Shown: positions 25,353 to 33,402 of the stretch, one piece after another
Numbering within the stretch: the first letter of the stretch is position 1
Layout of the letters: each line of letters opens with the position of its first letter
Assembly: GCA_009697455.1 (NCBI GenBank)
Contig: SHUI01000014.1
Span: 1 to 33,606, forward strand
Direction: 5' to 3'
DNA from: Bryobacterales bacterium
GTDB taxonomy: Bacteria > Acidobacteriota > Terriglobia > Bryobacterales > Bryobacteraceae
Length of the DNA: 33,606 nt
Notes under the pieces: generated by a model
Database searches by the model: none
What the model was told of the DNA's origin: nothing
The model's input: the letters and a program-made list of their open reading frames with translations, nothing else
Translations under genes and position numbers: made by a program

Positions 25353-25515
25353 ATAAAGAACAGGACGATGAACCACTGTAGCCTCGCCGGGTCCACATTT
25401 CCACGGTGAAGGAGTCCGTGGCCACAATCAGCTCCCAATCCCGGCTCAGAAACTCCTTCCACGGCGTCTTCCGGCTCCGCCGCGGCGCCGGCTCGATCCC
25501 GTGCCGCGCGAAATT
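25352..25515 (-). mobile_element. Transposase fragment, core part, inverted
   Basis: The minus strand from about 25515 reads HGIEPAPRRSRKTPWKEFLS, RDWELIVATDSFTVEMWTRRG and, after a one-base shift, LQWFIVLFFI. This is the start of the integrase catalytic core with its first Asp (ATDSFTVE). It is the sequence that should follow the plus-strand fragment ending at 25352, so one transposase gene has been cut and part of it inverted. At the other end it abuts the Gfo/Idh remnant directly. Confidence 0.75.
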
Positions 25516-25517
25516 CC

Positions 25518-26064
25518 GCGCGTGCGAGAAGATCAATAGCGTCTTCCCCAGAACCGGCGTGCCCACAAACTCCCACATCAATTCGAGCGTGTCCGGAATC
25601 TCGCGGTTGTCCTTCACCGCGTACTTGCCCCCATCGCCGTTACCGATTGCGGCCCGTCCTGTCCCAGACACGAGCGAACCGTTCCCGCTGCGCCTCGCTC
25701 GGAGGCGGACCATCCTGCGGATTGCCTATCCCTGCCGGCCATTGGTTTAGATGTGATACGCACGCACCGATGTCACTCGCCCGGTGCCTCCATCGCGTAC
25801 GAAATCCGCCGCCGTTTCAGGAATTGCGCCGATTGCCGGTGAATGCCTACCTGCGAAACGCGCTTCGCTTTTCCGCAACCTCCACCATCCGCCGGCCTTC
25901 GGAGACGGTCGACGACAGCGGGTTCTCCATGTACACGTGTCCTTGCCCGCCTTGCAGGACGGCTACATGGACTCTGCGATCATGAAGTCCCGCGCCAAGC
26001 CGCGAAATACAACGACCACCGAAAGCTGCTCGATTGCGAAGTCGCGCCGGGAGAAGTCGCTCAT
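25518..26064 (-). pseudogene. Decayed Gfo/Idh/MocA oxidoreductase with Tat-type start
   Basis: Pieces of an NAD(P)-dependent sugar-type oxidoreductase occur in order on the minus strand but in different frames. They are a start at 26064 with MSDFSRRDF (Tat motif), GHVYMENPLSSTVSEGRRMV (the EKP-type active-site block, Lys replaced by Asn), QVGIHRQSAQFLK, DFVRDGGTGRVTSVRAYHI followed by TAA, and GGKYAVKDNREIPDTLELMW. At least three indels or stops separate them, and the middle of the protein, where the WxxxxG and histidine motifs should be, is deleted. The transposase piece begins right after SHARN near 25518. It is dead as a gene. Such oxidoreductases are abundant in Solibacter-like genomes. 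Confidence 0.75.
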
Positions 26065-26350
26065 CGCTGTATCTTCTCAACCAAAGCCAGAGTTCGGAAG
26101 TCCGGCTCTGCGCCTTCAATCGCTTCTCAAAGTCGATCTTCCGTCTTCGAAAACGCTATCTTTCGGTCACGCGCAGCGTTCGATGGCGACACCTCGTGCG
26201 CGTGGGTACTGCCATGCAAATTATTCATACTGAATGGAATATGGTCACGGTCCTATACCCACCGCTGTCCCGTGTTAAGGCGCTGATACTAACCCGATGG
26301 AGTACGTTCTGGTGATTGTTGGAGCTCGGTTTCCGGCCAATAATGTACGT

Positions 26351-27220
26351 GTGAGAGAAGCAAACATTAAATCGGCTCTGATGGCACTGATCCTTACCGG
26401 GACCGCCACCGCGGGTACGGTGACATTTGCGGGATTCACGTTCGATCCATTTAACGCGGTGTCGGCTGCGTCTGTGATCGAGGGATCGATCGAAGGAACG
26501 TTTTCGACGTCCGCGTTCGCGGCGGCAGCCTCATACCCCTCGTTCGACCGCAGTCGGACCGTCGGACGTCTGCTCGGCGGCGAGGGTGACGGTGCGCGCT
26601 ACGCTTCTCTGCCGGAAAAAGGTGGTACCGCGCCAACGCCGAACGTAAACCGGGCAACCATCGAAGTCAATTGGGGATCTGGCGTGAGCCTTCCGAATGG
26701 CGCGGGAAACGATTTCGTCGTTTACGAAATAGGCACATACGATGGTTTTGCCGTTTCCGTGAAGCCGGCCGGATCGGCGACGTTTACCGATGCTCGCTAT
26801 GAGTTCGCCGATTCTTATCAAGCCTCAAACGATGTGAACTCCGTTGCCTTCGATCTGAGCGATTTTGGGCTTTCTTCCGGCGAGTCGATTTCGGCGATCC
26901 GGATTCGCAATATTTTCAACGGAGATGCCGGCTCGTCGGCGGATAAGGTGGCTAATTCGAGCGGCCAAGGCCGCGTAATTACAGGTTCCAGCGAGGGCTA
27001 CAGTACGGCTTACAGGCTTCGGAGTGCGGCCGGAAAGTCAGGTTTCAGTTCGACGCGTCTGGGAGGCGATATCGTTTACGTCGCGGGCCTTCGAAACGTG
27101 GAGGCGTCGGTGAGTCTCGCGGCCCCTCCGTCGGCGGTTCCAGAGCCGGCGTCAATGATTTTGATCGGTTCAGGCTTGTTTTTGATTGCAAAGTTCGGCG
27201 CGAAAGCACTCGGCAAATAG
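26351..27220 (+). CDS. PEP-CTERM exosortase-sorted secreted protein
   Basis: Exported protein of about 289 aa. Signal peptide: IKSALMALILTGTATA. The C-terminus has the sorting tag VPEP (about 263-266), a hydrophobic helix (MILIGSGLFLIA) and a short basic tail (KFGAKALGK). Exosortase cuts such proteins, often during exopolysaccharide export. The body is a beta-rich, low-Lys region, probably a sandwich (GNDFVVYEIGTYDGFAVSVK), with no known activity. GTG at 26351 is preferred because it gives a normal signal peptide. An ATG at 26297, six bases after a GATACT box, would add 18 residues. No exosortase gene lies in the window. Confidence 0.82.
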   Translation: MREANIKSALMALILTGTATAGTVTFAGFTFDPFNAVSAASVIEGSIEGTFSTSAFAAAASYPSFDRSRTVGRLLGGEGDGARYASLPEKGGTAPTPNVNRATIEVNWGSGVSLPNGAGNDFVVYEIGTYDGFAVSVKPAGSATFTDARYEFADSYQASNDVNSVAFDLSDFGLSSGESISAIRIRNIFNGDAGSSADKVANSSGQGRVITGSSEGYSTAYRLRSAAGKSGFSSTRLGGDIVYVAGLRNVEASVSLAAPPSAVPEPASMILIGSGLFLIAKFGAKALGK

Positions 27221-27299
27221 ACCGGGGGCGCGCCTTTGATTACGGGCGGTGGATCGGATGTCGGCCAATTGAAGCGACACCATCTACTAGAACCGCGAT

Positions 27300-27436
27300 G
27301 GCGGCACCTATAACCGCCGATTTCGGTGCGAGCCCCCGGAACGCCGCTTCTGCCGATAGGCGAGGGGCGGGGCTCCGGGATGCACTGTTTCTTGGGGGCG
27401 ATACGGACTTCGGAGGCCGTGTCGCCCCTCTTTTTT
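27300..27436 (+). ncRNA. Candidate structured RNA ending in a terminator
   Basis: About 80 bases after the PEP-CTERM stop the plus strand can form nested stems: GTGC/GCAC (27326-27329 with 27382-27385), GAGCCCC/GGGGCTC (27330-27336 with 27369-27375) and CGCC/GGCG (27342-27345 with 27359-27362). A smaller hairpin GGCGG/CCGCC stands before them at 27300-27318. The intrinsic terminator at 27394-27436 follows. It could be a long 3' UTR, a separate small RNA or an attenuator-like element. I match it to no known RNA family and see no gene directly downstream on this strand. Confidence 0.35.
27394..27436 (+). terminator. Rho-independent terminator
   Basis: GGGGCGA (27395-27401) pairs with TCGCCCC (27422-27428), continued through a T-G wobble by ACGG (27403-27406) with CCGT (27417-27420). 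The loop contains C-TTCG-G. TCTTTTTT follows the stem. The orientation fits the PEP-CTERM gene and the structured segment upstream of it. Confidence 0.85.
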
Positions 27437-27682
27437 CCCCGACCGGAAAGACAAAAGCACCGCACGGTTTGGTAGGCAGAAACCGGCGGTCCAGCGACGA
27501 CTTGGTTTACCGGGCAGGGACTACGCGCGGCCACCCTCCCCCACCGGCGAAACGTCCGATATTCCGCATCCGGTGCCCAACGAGGTTGAAGTCGGCCAGG
27601 TGAGCGCGCCGTCAAACACCAGCTTCCCATCAACGCCTCGTACGCTTCACGAGCCTAGGTTAGCCTGAAGGCTTGCAAGCCC

Positions 27683-28789
27683 TTAGAGTGTGCTCGAATA
27701 TGCCCGGCCCTCGGCGTCCGCCGCAAGGATTGCGTCTGCCACGGTCGCAGACGTTACCTCAAAAGGCTCGTTGTGTATGGTTTCTCCCGGGGCGGTCGCG
27801 CGTGCGGCAATTTGTTCCAGCGACTCGCGTGGGAGGTCTCGCAATCCAATCTGCTCAAGTGTAATCGGCAATCCCACGGATGTAGCGAATCCGAGCACCT
27901 CGCGCCAGCGCTCACGTGACTGTCCTTCGAGAACCAGTTGCACAAGCACGCCGAAAGCGACTTTCTCTCCGTGAAAGTAAGCGTGGGTGCCCGCCGCGGC
28001 CGTGAGTCCGTTGTGTATGGCGTGGGCCGCGGCGAGTCCCGACGATTCGAAGCCGAGTCCAGAGAGCAGCGTGTTGGCCTCGACCAGGCGTTCGAGCGCC
28101 GGTGTTACAGCCTTGAGTTCGAGAGCGCGCCGCGCCTGCACGCCATCGGCGAGCAGCGTCCGGTAGCAAAGTTCCGCCAGCGCCAGCGCGCTCCCGGTCG
28201 AAGCGCCGCCGCGCATGTTTCGAACACGGCCCGCGGCGCAGGTCTTCGCTTCGAACCACGTGGCGAGCGCATCGCCCATTCCCGCGACCAGCAGGCGTGG
28301 CGGACTCTGAGCGATCACTTCCGTATCGACGAGCACGAGATCGGGATTCCTTCCATAGATCCGATACTCCTGGAACACGCCCTCCTCGGTATAGACGACG
28401 GAGAGCGCGCTGCACGGAGCGTCGCTCGATGCAACCGTCGGGCAGTTCACCACGGGAAGTCCAAGGCCCGATGCGGCGGCTCTCGCCGTGTCGAGCACCT
28501 TGCCGCCACCCGCCCCCACGATTACCTTCGCGAGTGAATGCCGGGCCGATGCGCTGACGCGCTCGATCTCGGCGAACGAGCATTCGCCTCCGAAAGCATG
28601 GACCGAGTATCCGAATCCCGCTTCGGCGAAGGTGCGTTCCCAGACCTGCGAGAGAAGGCGGACGGCCGAGCCGCCGGCGACAATGAGCGCGGGCGGATAG
28701 AGCCCGAGGGTTTTCATCTCGCGCGCGAGCGAAGCCGTGGCATTGCGCCCCTGCGTGTAACGGCTGGGAGAGGAAAAGACAGATAACAT
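27683..28789 (-). CDS. Glycerol dehydrogenase-like metal-dependent alcohol dehydrogenase
   Basis: NAD-dependent polyol/alcohol dehydrogenase of the GldA branch of the iron-containing family, 368 aa. NAD-binding motif: GAGGGKVLD (93-101). SSDAPCSALSVVY (121-133) follows. The metal ligands Asp173, His256 and His273 fall at nearly the same numbers as in the Geobacillus glycerol dehydrogenase (173, 256, 274). The likely reaction is glycerol to dihydroxyacetone or the reverse. The frame is open further upstream, but the ATG at 28789 starts the domain and lies six bases after a GATAAT box. The function of a nearby phosphodiesterase that yields glycerol phosphate is not obviously linked, since it lies 20 kb away. 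Confidence 0.85.
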   Translation of the reverse strand: MLSVFSSPSRYTQGRNATASLAREMKTLGLYPPALIVAGGSAVRLLSQVWERTFAEAGFGYSVHAFGGECSFAEIERVSASARHSLAKVIVGAGGGKVLDTARAAASGLGLPVVNCPTVASSDAPCSALSVVYTEEGVFQEYRIYGRNPDLVLVDTEVIAQSPPRLLVAGMGDALATWFEAKTCAAGRVRNMRGGASTGSALALAELCYRTLLADGVQARRALELKAVTPALERLVEANTLLSGLGFESSGLAAAHAIHNGLTAAAGTHAYFHGEKVAFGVLVQLVLEGQSRERWREVLGFATSVGLPITLEQIGLRDLPRESLEQIAARATAPGETIHNEPFEVTSATVADAILAADAEGRAYSSTL

Positions 28790-29110
28790 GGTCCGATTAT
28801 CGCCGAAAGAACCTCCGGTCACCGCGACCACAGGCTCAGCCGTTGACCGAACGGGAGCGCCTTGGCCCGTCTTGGTGCGGGAAGAGTCCGCGCGGACCAT
28901 ATGCGCCGTCACGAACGCCCAACGGTGCCCCTTCGGTTCGGCATCAGCGAAAGTACGGTGGGTGACCCACGGCGGCCAAACCTGTCCGGACGCAGCGGTT
29001 CATTACCTTCAACGGCGGGATGACACAAACCCATCGCTGATGGAATCGGCTTCAGCGAGTATGCGTTTGCGCGCAGCACGCCCGGCGATTCATAATTGGC
29101 TCAAACCCGT
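28790..29110. other. Divergent promoter region without a gene
   Basis: Between two divergent genes. A 13-bp palindrome, GTGGGT-G-ACCCAC, is at 28958-28970. On the plus strand TTGCGC (29067-29072), an 18-bp spacer and CATAAT (29091-29096) form a weak promoter for the aminotransferase. No protein-like frame is seen. Confidence 0.4.
28796..28801 (-). promoter_or_regulatory. -10-like box directly upstream of the gldA-like start
   Basis: GATAAT on the minus strand, six bases before the ATG at 28789, with no Shine-Dalgarno between. No good -35 was found. It is compatible with a leaderless message. Confidence 0.35.
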
Positions 29111-30427
29111 ATGACGAAAGACGAAATTATCCTTGCCAATCAGGAATACCTGTTTCCGTCAGTCTTCCACTACTTTCAAAAGCCTTTGGTCATCGCGCGA
29201 GCCAAGGACCAGTTCGTCTGGGACGCCGACGAAAATCAGTACCTGGATTTCTTCGGCGGCATCGTAACCGTCAGCGTCGGGCACTGCAACGAGCGTGTCA
29301 ACGCCCGCGTTCGCGAACAAATGGACCGTCTCCAGCACGTCTCCACCGTCTTCGCCAACGAACCGCAAGCCGCGCTCGCAAAGAAGATCGCGAGCATTTC
29401 GCCAGGCGGCAAGCTGACCAAATCGTTCTTCACGAACAGCGGCACGGAGGCGAACGAAATGGCCGTCCTCGCCGCGCGCTGCTACACGGGATCTAGCGAG
29501 ATTGTCGCGCTGCGTCACTCCTATCACGGCCGTTCGGCGCTCGCGATGACGCTCACGGCGCATTCGAACTGGCGGCTGGGCGGAGTCCCGCAGGCCGGAA
29601 TCGTCCACGCGCACAACGCCTATTGTTACCGCTGCCCGTTCGGTTTGGAGTATCCCTCTTGCGACGTCCGTTGCGCCACCGACATGGAGGAGTTGATTCG
29701 CACTACCACCTCGGGCCGCATCGCCGGCTTCATCGGCGAGCCGATCCAGGGCGTCGGCGGATTTATCACGCCGCCCAAGGAATACTTCGGCATCGTAGCC
29801 GGCATCGTCAAGAAGTATGGCGGGATTTTTATCAGCGACGAGGTGCAGACGGCGTGGGGGCGCACCGGCGGCAAATGGTTCGAGATCGAACAGTATGGGG
29901 TTACGCCGGACGTCATCACCAGCGCGAAGGGTCTCGGCAACGGCATGCCCATCGGGCTGACACTAGCCCGCGCGGAGGTCGCGGATTCGGTTAAAGGCGC
30001 GACCATATCCACCTTCGGCGGTAATCCCATCGCCGCCACCGCGGGTAAGGCGGTGATCGATTATATCGAGGAGGAGAATCTTCGCGTGAATACAGCTGAA
30101 GTTGGCGCTTACCTTCGAGGAAAACTCGAAGAACTGGCGGAAAAGCATGCCATCATCGGACAGGTGCGGGGCATGGGTCTTCTGCAAGCCATGGAACTTG
30201 TGGAGGACCGCAAGACGAAAACACCGGCCACGGCTGCCACTGCCGCCTTTCTCGAAGCGGCGCGCGAAAACCGGCTGCTCGTAGGCAAGGGCGGTCTCTA
30301 CGGCAACGTGATTCGCCTCTCGCCGCCCATGAACATCGCAAAGGCAGACGTCGACGAGTTCGCGCGTCTCGCGGACCGCAGCCTTGCGCAGTGCGTCGCA
30401 CTCACAGGCGCCGGGAGCCGCGCGTGA
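29111..30427 (+). CDS. Class III aminotransferase (AGXT2/beta-alanine type)
   Basis: PLP enzyme of 438 aa that moves an amino group to glyoxylate, pyruvate or 2-oxoglutarate. It has SGTEANE (110-116), ISDEVQTAWGRTG with Asp243, and TSAKGLGNGMP with Schiff-base Lys273. It resembles alanine-glyoxylate aminotransferase 2, which also takes beta-alanine and beta-aminoisobutyrate. Together with the next gene this suggests the end of reductive pyrimidine breakdown (inference). Cys172, Cys175, Cys184 and Cys188 (YCYRCPFGLEYPSCDVRC) form a cluster that may bind metal. The ATG at 29111 was chosen over an upstream TTG. The 3' end overlaps the PreT gene by four bases (GTGA). Confidence 0.88.
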   Translation: MTKDEIILANQEYLFPSVFHYFQKPLVIARAKDQFVWDADENQYLDFFGGIVTVSVGHCNERVNARVREQMDRLQHVSTVFANEPQAALAKKIASISPGGKLTKSFFTNSGTEANEMAVLAARCYTGSSEIVALRHSYHGRSALAMTLTAHSNWRLGGVPQAGIVHAHNAYCYRCPFGLEYPSCDVRCATDMEELIRTTTSGRIAGFIGEPIQGVGGFITPPKEYFGIVAGIVKKYGGIFISDEVQTAWGRTGGKWFEIEQYGVTPDVITSAKGLGNGMPIGLTLARAEVADSVKGATISTFGGNPIAATAGKAVIDYIEEENLRVNTAEVGAYLRGKLEELAEKHAIIGQVRGMGLLQAMELVEDRKTKTPATAATAAFLEAARENRLLVGKGGLYGNVIRLSPPMNIAKADVDEFARLADRSLAQCVALTGAGSRA

Positions 30428-31716
30428 CGGACAACTTTCCCGAAATTCACCCGGCCCTGGGAGACCGTGCCGCCGCTGTCGAGGCGAACCGCTGCCTTTT
30501 CTGCTACGACGCCCCGTGCACCAACGCATGCCCCACGCACATCGATGTTCCGCGATTCATCAAGAAGATCGCAACGGGCAACCTTCGCGGCTCCGCGCAA
30601 ACGATTCTCAGCGCGAACATTCTCGGCCTGAGTTGTTCCCGCGTGTGTCCGGTCGAAGTCTTGTGCGAGGGCGCTTGCGTGCTCCACGGGTATAACAAAC
30701 AGCCGATCGAGATCGGCCTCTTGCAGCGCCATGCGATGGACTATTTCCACACGCACAACCCGCGCATTCCCGTCGCGGCGCGGCCGCGGCCTCTACGCGT
30801 TGCATGCATTGGCGGCGGCCCGGCGTCACTCTCGTGCGCCGCCGAACTGCGGCGGAACGGCGCAGATGTCACCATCTTCGATAGCCGCCCTCTGCCGGGA
30901 GGGCTCAACACCTACGGCATCGCGCAATACAAGCTGAGACCCGAGGACAGCCTGAAGGAAGTGGCGCTGGTCCGTTCGATGGGTGTCCGCTTCGAAGAGG
31001 GCGTGGAAATCGGCGGGGCGAAGCCGGTGGAGGAACTGGAGCGGGACTTCGACATGATTTTCGTCGGCGCCGGACTTGGGCCCACTCATCCTCTTGGCAT
31101 CCCCGGCGAAGACCTGCCGGGAGTGGTCGACGCGCTAAGATTCATCGCGCGCTACAAGGTCGGGCTGACGGAGGTCGGGAGGCGCGTGGTGGTGGCGGGC
31201 GCTGGTAACACGGCAATCGATGCCGCAATCGCGGCGCTAAGGCTCGGCGCGGAGGAGGTGCATCTCCTTTACAGGCGGGGTCCAGCGGAGATGCCGGCGT
31301 TCAGTTTCGAATATGAACGAGCGCGCGAGGAAGGCGTCCGGTTCCATTGGCAAACCGTTCCGGTGGCGGTATCTGGCTCGGGCCGAGTGGAACGGATTGA
31401 GTGCGCGCGCACGGAACTTGGCGCCGCGGACGCGAGCGGCCGGGGAATGCCGCGAGTCCTTCCCGGCGCGAATTTTTCCATCGCTTGCGACATGGTGATT
31501 CCGGCGATTGGGCAGTCCAGGCTGCTTGAGTTGCTCAGCGCCTGCCGTGGAATCGAGCTCGATGGCGGCCGCGTTCGCGTGGACGCGCACACCGGTCGCA
31601 CGTCGAATCCGCGTTATTACGCCGGCGGGGATTGCGTGAACGGCGGCCGTGAAGTAGTCGACGCGGTTGCGGAAGGAAAGCGCGCCGCCCTTGGTATCCT
31701 GAGAGCGATCGGATGA
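30424..31716 (+). CDS. preT: PreT-like NADPH oxidoreductase subunit (dihydropyrimidine dehydrogenase type)
   Basis: Electron-input subunit of bacterial dihydropyrimidine dehydrogenase: FAD and two 4Fe-4S clusters take electrons from NAD(P)H and hand them to PreA, which reduces uracil or thymine. The length of 430 aa is normal. The first cysteine set is 24, 27, 32, 36 (CLFCYDAPCTNAC), with Cys71 nearby. Cys75, Cys81, Cys85 and Gln101 reproduce the spacing of the unusual Gln-ligated cluster of mammalian DPD (130, 136, 140, 156). The FAD motif IGGGPASL and the NADP motif GAGNTAIDAA follow. The GTG start overlaps the aminotransferase stop. A general glutamate-synthase-small-subunit-like role remains possible, because PreA is not encoded in this window. 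Confidence 0.82.
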   Translation: MTDNFPEIHPALGDRAAAVEANRCLFCYDAPCTNACPTHIDVPRFIKKIATGNLRGSAQTILSANILGLSCSRVCPVEVLCEGACVLHGYNKQPIEIGLLQRHAMDYFHTHNPRIPVAARPRPLRVACIGGGPASLSCAAELRRNGADVTIFDSRPLPGGLNTYGIAQYKLRPEDSLKEVALVRSMGVRFEEGVEIGGAKPVEELERDFDMIFVGAGLGPTHPLGIPGEDLPGVVDALRFIARYKVGLTEVGRRVVVAGAGNTAIDAAIAALRLGAEEVHLLYRRGPAEMPAFSFEYERAREEGVRFHWQTVPVAVSGSGRVERIECARTELGAADASGRGMPRVLPGANFSIACDMVIPAIGQSRLLELLSACRGIELDGGRVRVDAHTGRTSNPRYYAGGDCVNGGREVVDAVAEGKRAALGILRAIG

Positions 31717-32366
31717 TTCAACTGGATCTGGTTGAAGCGCGAGTGCTTGGGGCGCTCATTGAAAAAGAAATGGCGACGCCGGAGTACTATCCGCTTTCGC
31801 AGAACGCGCTCGTCAACGCGTGCAATCAGAAATCGAACCGCGACCCGGCGATGTCGCTCGATGGCGGTGATGTCTCGGAAGCCCTGGAACGCTTGCGGGC
31901 AAAGGGTCTGGCTTCCATCCTTACCGGCGGCGACAATCGCGTTCCGAAGCATTCTCACCGCGTGTACGAAGCGCTGAATCTTGGCAATCGGGAGATTGCA
32001 TTGCTGTGCGTGCTGATGCTTCGGGGTCCGCAAACAGTGGGAGAGTTGCGCGGCCGCACCCAGAGCCTGCACAACTTTGAGGATCTCGATTCCGTCGAAG
32101 GTTGCCTGCATCGCCTGATGGAGCGGGAGGCTCAGCCTCTGGTAATGAAATTACCGCGGCAGGCGGGAATGAAAGAACATCGCTACGGTCACCTGTTCTG
32201 CGGCGAGCCGGTTGCGGGGGGTGAACCGGACGGCGAACGCGAAGCGGACACCTCGGCGCACAAGGATAACCGTTTCGAAAAGCTCGAGATGGAACTCGAA
32301 GATCTTAGAAGGGATATGGATGAACTTCGGCGGCAGTTCGCCGATTTCCGGAAACAGTTCGAGTAG
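31713..32366 (+). CDS. YceH/DUF480 family winged-helix protein
   Basis: Protein of 217 aa of the YceH family (DUF480), two tandem winged-helix domains: EARVLGALIEKEMATPEYYPL opens the first, then NALVNACNQKSNRDP, and LMLRGPQTVGELRGRTQ lies in the second. After the family domain ends (about 165) comes a charged linker and a coiled coil (FEKLEMELEDLRRDMDELRR), an addition to the core fold. The biochemical role of the family is not established. The start overlaps the preT stop (ATGA), so it is coupled to that gene, though no functional link is obvious. Confidence 0.88.
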   Translation: MIQLDLVEARVLGALIEKEMATPEYYPLSQNALVNACNQKSNRDPAMSLDGGDVSEALERLRAKGLASILTGGDNRVPKHSHRVYEALNLGNREIALLCVLMLRGPQTVGELRGRTQSLHNFEDLDSVEGCLHRLMEREAQPLVMKLPRQAGMKEHRYGHLFCGEPVAGGEPDGEREADTSAHKDNRFEKLEMELEDLRRDMDELRRQFADFRKQFE

Positions 32367-32937
32367 GCAGGAAATCGGAGTGGTTGGGCCGGTCTGGAGC
32401 CGCCCGTCGAACCGACGCGAGTGCTGTTCTGAAACTTCCAACGTCGCGTTTCCGCCGGATCTTCCAGCCTCAACGGGGCTCGTCGTGCATCGCGTGTCCG
32501 GCCCGCTCAGCCAGATGCGCGCCTTGGTCCACCCTTCGCCAACGCCGCGATGTCCGCTTCCGTGTACTTGACCGGGAACTGGTAGCGCCGATACGGCCAC
32601 CCTACTCGAGTATGCCCTCGCTCCTTCTTCCGCGGAGCGCGTACTCCCGCGCTACCAAGACCTGTTGCATCGAGATGTGTCCCTTGCTGCGGTACCCGCC
32701 TCTCAATTCAACTCCATGAGCGGTCTTCATGCTTCAGGATTCGCCTTTCGGCATTCCGCATTCGTATCTGCATCCGGCTGCAGATCGCCATGCCTCTCCA
32801 TTTTCATTGATCGTCTTGTTGTGTTCTCCTTTTGAATTGGGATCCATTCTCCTTCCAGGGTCACCTTGCTGTACGGACAATTCTGAGAAGCAAGCGGAAA
32901 ACGGCGCGTGGTATACTCTTCTTCATCCGCAATCATT
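32367..32937. other. Intergenic stretch, possible transposase scrap on minus strand
   Basis: No intact gene. On the minus strand around 32600-32490 are short pieces in three frames: RRYQFPVKYTEADIAALAK, VDQGAHLAERAG and ARIWLSGPDTR. These resemble the N-terminal region of another integrase-type transposase after several indels (weak). The last 30 bases hold TATACT (32912-32917), a plausible -10 for the tRNA. Confidence 0.3.
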
Positions 32938-33014
32938 GGGCCCGTAGCTCAGTTGGTTAGAGCGCTACCTTGACACGGTAGAGGTCGCAGATTCGAGTTC
33001 TGCCGGGCCCACCA
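32938..33014 (+). tRNA. tRNA-Val (anticodon GAC)
   Basis: Cloverleaf: acceptor GGGCCCG (32938-32944) with CGGGCCC (33004-33010), D arm GCTC-AGTTGGTTA-GAGC, anticodon stem CTACC/GGTAG with loop TTGACAC giving GAC, T arm GCAGA-TTCGAGT-TCTGC. Discriminator A and an encoded CCA (33012-33014) follow. It reads GUC and GUU. Confidence 0.97.
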
Positions 33015-33402
33015 CAACATCTCGTGGACATTGTTCAATCCTGAATGCGGCAAGATCAGGAATTGCTTCCGGCCCAAAAAGCACCGCGCCTCCGTTTGGC
33101 CGCCGAAGACCTTGACGATGCGATTCCTGAAATCGATTGACGCCAGAGTTTTTTGGAAGCGCGCCTCTGTACCACTTTGATTCTTATACCAGTTCGGGCG
33201 CTTCAGCTCTCTTCGTCTGGGGGCGGGCAAAGACGGCTTTCTGCTTGCCATCCGCCATTTCGCGCAGGGATCCGTGTCAATACCTGGTCCATACACGTTG
33301 ACCCTCCGTGCCCATCGAACGCGGAGATCCACGAGAAACGAGAGAGCGTAAAACACGTAGCGAGCATGCCTGCCACTGCGGGACGGTGTCATTTTCACGG
33401 AC
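33015..33402. other. Intergenic stretch after tRNA-Val
   Basis: A minus-strand frame crosses this stretch, but its C-terminal part is simply the antisense of tRNA-Val and its composition is not protein-like. I see no supported feature here. Confidence 0.4.

Noticed and set aside
24980-26064. Integrated island at tRNA-Leu with attachment repeats
   Set aside because: No second copy of the tRNA 3' end and no integrase of the tyrosine type is visible; only transposase scraps.
27300-27436. Known riboswitch classes, 6S, SRP RNA or tmRNA
   Set aside because: No conserved core sequence of these families is visible, and no gene lies directly downstream on that strand.
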